Shown here: positions 1 through 5,292 of the stretch, piece after piece
How the letters are laid out: every line of letters starts with the position of its first letter
How positions within the stretch are numbered: position 1 is the stretch's first letter
Assembly: GCA_003551485.1 (NCBI GenBank)
Contig: PUMS01000456.1
Coordinates: 1-10,967, forward strand
From: Phycisphaeraceae bacterium
GTDB lineage: Bacteria > Planctomycetota > Phycisphaerae > Phycisphaerales > Phycisphaeraceae
DNA: 10,967 nucleotides
Reading direction: 5' to 3'
Position numbers and translations under genes: made by a program
The notes under the pieces: model-generated
What the model was told of the DNA's origin: nothing
Database searches by the model: none
Seen by the model: the letters and a program-made list of their open reading frames with translations, nothing else

Positions 1-647
1 AGGCGGGCGAAAAGGCTCTGATCTTCGGCCCGGCCGAAGGCGGTGAACTGCACCAGTTTGAGCGGGCCGATGTCGTGGGGGGGGTCGGTGGCGCTGAGCC
101 AGCCGGGGCTGGAGCGAAACCTCGGGATCAGAAGGTGGCAGCCCACGTTATCGATCGTGGGCACCGCTGAGCCGCGCAGGCTGGTCGTGTTCCCGCTCCC
201 GCTCCCGCCACCGCGGCCCCCGGCGGAGCGATCGGCCGCGGCATCGCGTCCGGCCTGGGCCGGCTCTGATTCATCCGGCACCCTTCCCCGCCGTCGGCCG
301 GGGCGCAGCGTGAGTGTGGCCAGATCATGCAGTTCGCTGACCACCGGCTCGGTGGCCAGCACCACGGTGCCCTGCTGCATGGCCGCGGCGACATGCTCGC
401 TGCGCACCCCCTCTGAAGTGCTCAGCAGCAGGAACGCCGCGGGGCAGTCCACCAGCAGCTTTCGCAGATCATCGCCGGCGGGGCAGCCACAGCGTTGGCC
501 CAGCTCGGTCACATCGCCGAGGCGGGCGCCGCCGATGCCGATGGGCCGCACCAGCATTCGCAGGCGTGAAAGTGTCTTCTCCACTGCCGCAGCGCTGCGC
601 GCATCGGTCCAGACGGTCACCTCGTTGCTGGCGCGGGCCGTAGCCAT
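1..647 (-). CDS. Partial Gfo/Idh/MocA-like protein (5' part; runs off left edge)
   Basis: The reading frame is open from an ATG at 645-647 to the left edge, giving 215 codons with no stop; the C-terminal part is missing. Residues about 55-110 look like the second half of a Gfo/Idh/MocA NAD(P)-binding domain: a hydrophobic strand (AAFLLLSTSEG), then an HVAAAMQQG helix and a strand ending in LATEP, the place where active members have EKP. A Gly/Ser/Ala/Arg-rich linker follows (about 120-155). Then FRSSPGW and DIGPLKLVQFTAFG resemble the start of the family's beta-sheet domain. The usual N-terminal GxGxxG is not visible and EKP is replaced by TEP, so this may be a non-catalytic or diverged relative. 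It is divergent from rnpB, with 107 bp between them. No strong Shine-Dalgarno is seen. A run of eight G (plus strand, about 77-84) lies inside, but the frame reads sensibly through it. The existence of the gene is fairly likely; the family call is tentative. Confidence 0.5.
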   Translation of the reverse strand, partial: MATARASNEVTVWTDARSAAAVEKTLSRLRMLVRPIGIGGARLGDVTELGQRCGCPAGDDLRKLLVDCPAAFLLLSTSEGVRSEHVAAAMQQGTVVLATEPVVSELHDLATLTLRPGRRRGRVPDESEPAQAGRDAAADRSAGGRGGGSGSGNTTSLRGSAVPTIDNVGCHLLIPRFRSSPGWLSATDPPHDIGPLKLVQFTAFGRAEDQSLFAR

Positions 648-657
648 GGGTGGCCAG

Positions 658-663
658 AGGATA
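658..663 (-). promoter_or_regulatory. Candidate -10 element for the left-edge gene
   Basis: TATCCT on the minus strand lies 10 bases before the ATG at 647. A weak GTGGCG sits 16 bases upstream. If used, the transcript would begin only a few bases before the ATG, giving a nearly leaderless message, which would fit the absence of a Shine-Dalgarno. This rests on one hexamer in GC-rich DNA. Confidence 0.2.
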
Positions 664-719
664 CCAGACAATGGGAAACCGCCACCTGAGGGGGCGAGTG
701 CGCGCGTGCCCCCTGCCCT

Positions 720-748
720 CTGCCCTCGGGACGCCGAGGCGCTAAGAT
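720..748 (+). promoter_or_regulatory. Candidate rnpB promoter
   Basis: TAAGAT at 743-748 is a four-of-six match to the sigma70 -10 hexamer and lies six bases before position 755, the first base of the P1 helix of RNase P RNA. With a 17-base spacer the -35 position is CTGCCC (720-725), only a three-of-six match. The position relative to the RNA 5' end supports the -10; the -35 is weak. Confidence 0.45.
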
Positions 749-754
749 AAGAAC

Positions 755-1184
755 GTGGCGTGGACGTGGCGGCCGCTCGCCCGCCAGTGGCGCGGGCGGG
801 AGGAAAGTCCGAACACGACAGGACACGGTGGTGGGTAACGCCCACCGGCCCCCTCGCGGGGTCAGGGAAAGTGCCACAGAGAACAGACCGCCCACCCCCG
901 GGTCATGCCCAGGTTTGGTCCGGGGCGGCAAGGGTGAAACGGTGCGGTAAGAGCGCACCGCCGCGCTGGCGACAGCGCGGGCACGGCAAACCCCACCGCG
1001 TGCAAGGCCAAGCAGCATCCACGCGGGCCGACCGGCCCGCGACGGCTTGTCCGGCCGGGGCCCGGCGCGCCGGGCCGGGATGCGGGTAGGCCGCTCGAGG
1101 TCGTCGGCAACGGCGACCCCAGATGAATGGCCGCCCCGCCGCGCAAGCGCGGCGGAACAGAATTCGGCTTACGGTCCACGCCAC
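755..1184 (+). ncRNA. rnpB: RNase P RNA, bacterial type A
   Basis: This is the catalytic RNA of ribonuclease P, which removes 5' leaders from precursor tRNAs with a small protein subunit. The ends are set by a perfect 11-bp P1 helix pairing 755-765 (GTGGCGTGGAC) with 1174-1184 (GTCCACGCCAC). Conserved blocks appear in the expected order: GGAGGAAAGTCCG (799-811), GGGTAACGCC (833-842), AGGGAAAGTGCCACAGAGAA (864-883), AAGGGTGAAACGGTGCGGTA (930-949), GCAAGGCCAAGCAG (1002-1015), GGGTAGGCCGC (1084-1094), AGATGAATGGCCGCC (1121-1135) and ACAGAATTCGGCTTAC (1157-1172), whose two ends with the first block make the universal P4 core. The GGT at 1085-1087 matches the L15 bases that pair with the tRNA 3' CCA in the E. 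coli RNA. At about 430 nt it is somewhat longer than the E. coli RNA (377 nt). Identification is near certain; exact ends may differ by a few bases. Confidence 0.97.
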
Positions 1185-1198
1185 AGCTTTGAAAGAAA

Positions 1199-1228
1199 GG
1201 GCCGCCGGTCATGCGGGCGGCCCTTTTT
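1199..1228 (+). terminator. Intrinsic terminator after rnpB, possibly bidirectional
   Basis: A perfect 8-bp GC stem (GGGCCGCC 1199-1206 with GGCGGCCC 1216-1223) with a 9-base loop is followed by five T (1224-1228), a classic intrinsic terminator 15 bases after the RNase P RNA. On the other strand the same stem is followed by TTTCTTTC, so it could also stop transcription of the facing HEAT-repeat gene, whose stop codon is at 1299-1301. Confidence 0.85.
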
Positions 1229-1298
1229 CTCGTGACAGTCGGACGGCGGAGCCTGGTCGAACGCCACACCGGCGGCACTGTGCTCGCCCGCGCCGACA

Positions 1299-3539
1299 TC
1301 AGCGGGCGATGATGTCGCGCAGGCGCTCGGTGGGCGGCTGGAGGGCGCCCAGGGCCCGTGCCGCGGCAATGGCAAGGTCGCCGGTGGTCTCGCGATCGCC
1401 CACCAGGCGGGTGAGCCGTTCGAGTTGCTCGCTGCTGAGCCGGTTGCCGTGCCGCGCCGCCGAATCAGCCAGGCTGTTGAACAGCGACACCCGCACCTGC
1501 CGGGGCGTGTCGGCATCCAGGGCGACATCGGCCAGGGCGCGCTGGGTGTCATCGCGGCGGATCAGGGCGAGCACGCGACCGGCGCCCCGAGCGATCTCGA
1601 CCCGCTCGTCTCGCAGCCCCCGCAGCAGGGCGGGACGGGCATCGTTGATGTCGAACACGGCATTGCTTCGCACACCGATGTCGTGAAGTCGCTCGAGGGC
1701 CTCGAGGGCATAGGCGGTGGCCTGTTCGCGGTCGATCTCGGCCTCGGGGTCAAGGGCCTGGGCCTCCTCCAGTGCCTCCTCGAGCGCCGGGACGTTGATT
1801 CGGGGGGCGTCCTGATCCCCGTTATCGTTTTCCGTCCTGGCCGGGAGGGCGTCGGCATGAATCAGCCGCGGCACATCGCGATAGCGGCGGGTCACCTCGG
1901 CCCAGTCCAGTGCGCTGATGTGGGCCACAAAGGGGGTGGCGGCCAGCCTGTGGTTTCGCACCGTGGCATCGAAGGCGCCCTTGATGAATCCCACCCTACC
2001 GGCGCTGACCACCACGTCCACCCCGGGCACCTCGCGGAGTTGGGCGCTCAGTTCGCTGATGGAACCGGCTCGCAGCACGGTGTAGCCGCGCTCATCGAGG
2101 AAAGCGGCCAGGGCGTTGCCCTCCTCGGGCGTGGCGGTGACGACCGCGGCTACCGGCTCGGCATCGAGGGCGATGGCCTCGGCCAGGGCGGGCACGACCC
2201 GACTGGCACCCTCGAAGGGGCGCTGGGGCGTCAGCCGGGCCAGCGCCAGGTTCATTTCGATGCGGATGCGACGGTTGGGATGGCTCATGGCCATCAGCAC
2301 CGGCCGCACACCCGCCTCCTCGGCCAGCAGGTCGGCGGGGCTGCCGGTGTCGCCCAGCGCTGCGATGATCTGGCGGGCCAGGGCCGTGTCCTGATCCTCC
2401 ATCGCCTGCCGCAACACCGGCAGTTGCTGGCGCGCACCGGCCAGGCGCAGGTAGTAGCCCGCGGGCTGAGGGAATGGGTAGCTGGGGTCGCTGGCACCGT
2501 CGAGGCGCAGCTCGCGGCGGGCGTTGGCCAGCAGGAAGCGGGTGACGGCGGCATCGAGGTGGCGGTCGTGGCGTAGCGCGGCCATGGCGGCGAACATCGA
2601 GCGGATGTCGGGATGGGCCGCCGCGGGCACCTCGTTGTGGAGTAGCCCTGCCCCGGAGCGGTACTCCCAGATCAGCCCCACCTCGGCGCGGCGTTCAAGA
2701 CCGGTGACGGTCTCGCCGATCGTCCCGGCCTCGTAAAGCCGCCGCGCCTGCCACAGGAACAGGTCCGCGGCGCGGGTCCGCTCGGGCATTCGCACGGTGC
2801 GTGCGATGAGGTTGAAGGAAGCCTGCACGGACTGGTGAACGCTGGGGGTGACTTGCTCGTCCTCGAGCACCACCGCCAGATACGGCAGCGCCCCGGCGTA
2901 GCCGATGTCGGCCAGCACGTGGGCGATGTGGATCTGATGCGTGTGCTCGAGATGGGGCAGGGCAACGGCCAGCGGGTAGGCTGCGGGCCGGCCGATGGCG
3001 GTCATCGCCCGCAGGGCAAACTGGCTGAACCCCGGCCGCGGCGGCTGCTGGAGTGCCTCGAGCAGGTGGGGCACGGCGTACTGCCCGGCCTCGACCAGCA
3101 CGCGGGTGGCCAGCATGTTGGGCCGGCGGCCCCTGTCGAGCTGGTCGATGGCGTTGAGGATGTGCTCCTCATCGGTGGCGCGCTCGAGTCGGGCGCTGTC
3201 GAGGCGCTGCTGGATCGCCTGCCCGATCTCTCGCAGCTCGTCATGGCCCATAATGAACTCACGGACGCCCCGTTGCTCGAAGTCATACCGCGGCGAGGCC
3301 TCGGTGATCTCGAGCAGTTCCATATCGGACACCCGACCTTCGAGAGCCTCCCACGCGACACTGGCGCGGTCGGGCTGGGCCACGGTGATGTTGTGCATGA
3401 AGGTCTCCCACAGGGCCACTTCCTCCCTCAGTTCTCCGATCGGGCGCGGCTCCTGAGCGGCGGCGAAAGGAGGGGCGGTGAAGGTCACGACGAGCATCGC
3501 CACGAACAACTTCAGAAACAGGCTACGCGGGGTGGACAT
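1299..3539 (-). CDS. Exported HEAT-repeat protein with embedded pseudo-receiver domain
   Basis: The protein has 746 residues. Residues 1-28 form a Sec signal peptide: basic start (RSLFLK), a hydrophobic core (LFVAMLVVTF) and an AAA-Q cleavage site. The rest is mostly alpha-helical with HEAT-like helix pairs, clearest at about 122-246 (such as VLVEAGQYAVPHLLEAL and HVLADIGYAGALPYLAVVL), 370-445 and 600-746. Between these, about 461-565, is a beta-alpha domain like a CheY receiver (VAAVVTATPEEGNALAAFL, GYTVLRAGS, VDVVVSAG, TPFVAHIS, PRLIHAD). The acidic pocket, the phospho-acceptor Asp and the late Lys are absent, so phosphotransfer is unlikely. HEAT proteins usually act as binding scaffolds; the partner is unknown. 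The ATG at 3537-3539 is chosen because GGGAG lies eight bases upstream and the signal peptide starts there; an in-frame GTG at 3579-3581 would add 14 residues that spoil it. The gene has its own promoter and stands alone. Confidence 0.88.
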   Translation of the reverse strand: MSTPRSLFLKLFVAMLVVTFTAPPFAAAQEPRPIGELREEVALWETFMHNITVAQPDRASVAWEALEGRVSDMELLEITEASPRYDFEQRGVREFIMGHDELREIGQAIQQRLDSARLERATDEEHILNAIDQLDRGRRPNMLATRVLVEAGQYAVPHLLEALQQPPRPGFSQFALRAMTAIGRPAAYPLAVALPHLEHTHQIHIAHVLADIGYAGALPYLAVVLEDEQVTPSVHQSVQASFNLIARTVRMPERTRAADLFLWQARRLYEAGTIGETVTGLERRAEVGLIWEYRSGAGLLHNEVPAAAHPDIRSMFAAMAALRHDRHLDAAVTRFLLANARRELRLDGASDPSYPFPQPAGYYLRLAGARQQLPVLRQAMEDQDTALARQIIAALGDTGSPADLLAEEAGVRPVLMAMSHPNRRIRIEMNLALARLTPQRPFEGASRVVPALAEAIALDAEPVAAVVTATPEEGNALAAFLDERGYTVLRAGSISELSAQLREVPGVDVVVSAGRVGFIKGAFDATVRNHRLAATPFVAHISALDWAEVTRRYRDVPRLIHADALPARTENDNGDQDAPRINVPALEEALEEAQALDPEAEIDREQATAYALEALERLHDIGVRSNAVFDINDARPALLRGLRDERVEIARGAGRVLALIRRDDTQRALADVALDADTPRQVRVSLFNSLADSAARHGNRLSSEQLERLTRLVGDRETTGDLAIAAARALGALQPPTERLRDIIAR

Positions 3540-3547
3540 GCGGAATG

Positions 3548-3552
3548 CTCCC
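3548..3552 (-). promoter_or_regulatory. Ribosome binding site for the HEAT-repeat gene
   Basis: GGGAG on the minus strand, eight bases before the ATG at 3539. It favours that start over the in-frame GTG 42 bases upstream, which has no such site. Confidence 0.65.
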
Positions 3553-3596
3553 AGGGGGGATGTCGAGGGCGGGAAAGCCACGTCAGCAGCGTTGGC

Positions 3597-3625
3597 AATC
3601 TACCCTTGGGCCCTGTGATCGTCAA
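3597..3625 (-). promoter_or_regulatory. Sigma70-type promoter of the HEAT-repeat gene
   Basis: On the minus strand TTGACG (3620-3625, five of six to the -35 consensus) is separated by exactly 17 bases from TAGATT (3597-3602, four of six to the -10). Transcription would begin near 3590, leaving a leader of about 50 bases before the ATG. This is the best-looking promoter in the window. Confidence 0.65.
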
Positions 3626-3731
3626 GCTTTACGGCCGGCAAGTCAGGCGCGAGGTGGGGTGTGCCAGAGAGTCCGGGGCCGGATGGCGGCGAACGCCTCG
3701 GGTGCCCCCGGTCGGCGGCATACAGGTGTCC

Positions 3732-3798
3732 CCGGCGTGCGCCGGATGCACGGGTGGGCAGGCAACCGGTCGCCCCGGCGCAGCCACAACGGCCGGTT
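3732..3798 (-). other. Two hairpins directly after lpxA; possible terminator without a T-tract
   Basis: Starting at the lpxA stop codon, an 8-bp stem with one G-T pair joins 3791-3798 to 3764-3771 (AACCGGCC with GACCGGTT, 19-base loop). A second small stem, CCGGC with GCCGG and a 4-base loop, spans 3732-3745. No T-run follows either, so intrinsic termination is doubtful; they could protect the 3' end or be chance in GC-rich DNA. The rest of 3540-3797 shows only the HEAT-gene promoter. Confidence 0.25.
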
Positions 3799-4622
3799 CA
3801 GCGTCGGATGCGATGCTGGGTGCTGGTGGCGGCGTGAGGGACCAGGCCTCGCTTGGACTGGCGGACGAACTGGGCCAGTTCGGCGATCAGTTCCGCCGCG
3901 GGCCCGTTTTCGCCAACGCGGGTCTCGAGGGCGGCGACGGCGGACTGGTTGGTGTGGCCCTTGAGAAACAGGGTGTTGAACGCCCAACGGACCTGTTCGA
4001 GGCCCGTCTTGTCCAAGCCGCTGCGCCTCAGGCCCACCACGTTGAGGGCCACGAGGTTGTTCAACCCGCTGGCGGTGCAGAACGGGGGCAGGTCGCTGGA
4101 AATGGCGCTCTGGCCGCCGAGCATGGACAACCGCCCGAGGCGGCAATACTGGTGGATGCTGGCGTTGCCACCGACGTTGACCCCCGCATCGATGTGGCTG
4201 TGGCCCCCGCAAAGCGCCCCGGAGGCCAGCGTACAGCCATCGGCCAATTGCACATCGTGGCCCAGATGCACGTTGGACATCAGGAAGTTGTCGTTGCCGA
4301 TGCACGTGGGCTGCTCGGCGCTGGTGGCGTGGTGGATGGTCACGCCCTCTCGCAGGATGTTGCGGTCGCCGATGCTCACCCCGGCGTGCTCATCCGAGGG
4401 CTGGTAATGGCGCGACTGCGGCTCGAAGCCGAGCGTGACCTGGGGATAGAGCGTGTTCTCGCGGCCGAGCACCACCACGCCGTGCAGCCAGACACGCCCG
4501 ATGAGCTTCGTGCCCGAGCCGATGACCGCCGGGCCGTCGATCACGCATTGCGGGCCGATCTCGACATCCTCTGCGATCTGGGCGCGGGGATCGACTTGAG
4601 CCGTGGGATGGATGAGAGGCAA
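3798..4622 (-). CDS. lpxA: Acyl-ACP--UDP-N-acetylglucosamine O-acyltransferase (LpxA)
   Basis: LpxA transfers an R-3-hydroxyacyl chain from ACP to the 3 position of UDP-GlcNAc, the first step of lipid A synthesis, as a cytoplasmic trimer. The 274 residues (E. coli 262) begin with the typical IHPTAQVDPRAQI and continue as left-handed beta-helix hexapeptides to about 190, then a helical tail ending near KRGLV. The E. coli active-site histidines align: H119 and H122 in NVHLGHD (E. coli H122, catalytic H125), H141 in GGHSH (H144) and H157 in IHQYC (H160). R199/R200 in GLRRSG match the R204 region. G170 aligns with the chain-length residue G173 of E. coli, suggesting room for a long (about C14) chain. 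The start is TTG (4620-4622): a stop lies four codons upstream in frame, the conserved N-terminus begins at once, and GAGGA is nine bases upstream. No fabZ, lpxD or lpxB is adjacent here, unlike many genomes. Confidence 0.96.
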   Translation of the reverse strand: MPLIHPTAQVDPRAQIAEDVEIGPQCVIDGPAVIGSGTKLIGRVWLHGVVVLGRENTLYPQVTLGFEPQSRHYQPSDEHAGVSIGDRNILREGVTIHHATSAEQPTCIGNDNFLMSNVHLGHDVQLADGCTLASGALCGGHSHIDAGVNVGGNASIHQYCRLGRLSMLGGQSAISSDLPPFCTASGLNNLVALNVVGLRRSGLDKTGLEQVRWAFNTLFLKGHTNQSAVAALETRVGENGPAAELIAELAQFVRQSKRGLVPHAATSTQHRIRR

Positions 4623-4631
4623 TCTGGGTGG

Positions 4632-4636
4632 TCCTC
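4632..4636 (-). promoter_or_regulatory. Ribosome binding site fixing the lpxA TTG start
   Basis: GAGGA on the minus strand, nine bases before the TTG at 4622. An in-frame TGA at 4635-4637, overlapping this site, excludes any earlier start. Confidence 0.7.
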
Positions 4637-4667
4637 ATTCTGACAGAGGGTCCGAAATCGGGCGGCT

Positions 4668-4673
4668 ATCTTA
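4668..4673 (-). promoter_or_regulatory. Candidate lpxA -10 element
   Basis: TAAGAT on the minus strand, the same hexamer as in front of rnpB. It would place the transcript start near 4661, about 40 bases before the TTG start. The -35 position (GTGGCG with a 17-base spacer) is poor. I see nothing else in 4674-4841, apart from a weak GCAAAA/TTTTGC repeat near 4820-4836. Confidence 0.4.
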
Positions 4674-4841
4674 GTCGATCCCCCACCCATCGCCACCCCT
4701 GGCACTGAATGCTGCCGGCTGCTCGCCCGCCGGTGTTCATGGCTCACGGGAGAGCACTGGCGGACCGGCCATCAGTGGCACACGGGGCCGGGCGACCGTA
4801 CTGGTGACGGCATTTCGGTCGCAAAAGGCGATTTTGCCCCA

Positions 4842-5192
4842 TCAGCTCACCGCTGCGCCGTCGGGCACGGCCCTGCGCGGACCCAGCAGCACCACATCCT
4901 GCAACCGGCCGTCCTCCATGACGCTGGCCGCGAGCAGCATCCCGTTGGAAGGCTCGCCCCGGATGGTCCGCGGCTCGAGGTTGACCAGCATCACAACCTG
5001 CTGGCCGACCAGGTCTTGCGCCTCAGCGAACTGGCGGATGCCGGCGCAGATCTGCCGCTGCTCACCGCCGAGGTCGACCTGGAGTTTGAGCAGCCGGTCG
5101 GCGTTGGGGTGAGCTTCGGCGGCAATGATGGTGGCGATGCGAAGCTCCAGACGGGCAAAATCGTCGTAACTGATGGTGTCCTTATGTTCCAT
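4842..5192 (-). CDS. Stand-alone tRNA-binding protein (MetRS C-terminal/beta-subunit-like, Trbp111/CsaA fold)
   Basis: The 116-residue protein is a single OB-fold tRNA-binding domain like the C-terminal domain of methionyl-tRNA synthetase, which in some bacteria is a separate beta chain. Such domains dimerise and bind the tRNA elbow, helping aminoacylation. Family marks seen: YDDFARLELRIATI (9-22), HPNADRLLKLQVDLG (28-42), ICAGIRQF (48-55), LVGQQVVMLVNLEPR (61-75) and RGEPSNGMLLAA (78-89). No catalytic synthetase domain is present, so it acts in trans or as a general tRNA-binding or chaperone-like protein. The ATG at 5190-5192 is chosen because GAGGA is five bases upstream; an in-frame ATG at 5202-5204 adds four residues and has no such site. 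It lies upstream of lpxA on the same strand with a 219-bp gap, and is divergent from the AsmA-like gene. MetRS beta is most likely; CsaA or Trbp111 cannot be excluded. Confidence 0.9.
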   Translation of the reverse strand: MEHKDTISYDDFARLELRIATIIAAEAHPNADRLLKLQVDLGGEQRQICAGIRQFAEAQDLVGQQVVMLVNLEPRTIRGEPSNGMLLAASVMEDGRLQDVVLLGPRRAVPDGAAVS

Positions 5193-5197
5193 AAACG

Positions 5198-5202
5198 TCC
5201 TC
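5198..5202 (-). promoter_or_regulatory. Ribosome binding site of the tRNA-binding protein gene
   Basis: GAGGA on the minus strand, five bases before the ATG at 5192. It selects this start over the ATG at 5204, which overlaps the site. Confidence 0.65.
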
Positions 5203-5222
5203 ATCCAAGGGGTGAGTGGCAG

Positions 5223-5251
5223 AGGATAATCCAGCGGGCAGCGGCGACCAA
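5223..5251 (-). promoter_or_regulatory. Candidate promoter of the tRNA-binding protein gene
   Basis: TTGGTC (5246-5251) and TATCCT (5223-5228) on the minus strand are 17 bases apart and would start transcription near 5216, about 24 bases before the ATG. Match quality is modest (three and four of six). It lies within the promoter region of the divergent AsmA-like gene. Confidence 0.35.
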
Positions 5252-5262
5252 ATGCCGATGCC

Positions 5263-5268
5263 TATAAT
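5263..5268 (+). promoter_or_regulatory. Candidate -10 element of the AsmA-like gene
   Basis: A perfect TATAAT, rare in this GC-rich DNA, 24 bases before the ATG at 5293. A start near 5275 would give an 18-base leader. No recognisable -35 is present at 16-18 bases (AGCGGC at 17). Confidence 0.5.
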
Positions 5269-5292
5269 GGACCGCTACGTCCCATTCCGGAC

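Noticed and set aside
43..750. A 235-codon plus-strand open frame at the left end.
   Set aside because: It is Arg/Ser/Pro-rich with no domain character, opposes the oxidoreductase-like frame and ends in the rnpB promoter.
760..1299. Several open frames on both strands between 760 and 1299.
   Set aside because: This interval is the RNase P RNA and its terminator; the frames are by-products of its GC-rich sequence.
1425..2576. A 383-codon plus-strand open frame inside the HEAT-repeat gene.
   Set aside because: Antisense shadow, codon-aligned with the HEAT frame, Gly/His/Gln-rich with no recognisable domain.
2835..4643. A 602-codon plus-strand open frame across lpxA and part of the HEAT-repeat gene.
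   Set aside because: It is codon-aligned antisense to both real genes and crosses the HEAT-gene promoter; the same codon-bias effect explains it. lpxA is unmistakable on the other strand.
4541..4747. A 68-codon minus-strand frame overlapping the lpxA start in another phase.
   Set aside because: It has basic low-information composition, no ribosome site, and overlaps the conserved LpxA N-terminus.
4820..4836. GCAAAA/TTTTGC inverted repeat just after the tRNA-binding gene, considered as a terminator.
   Set aside because: The stem is only six pairs, mostly A-T, and no T-run follows it on either strand.
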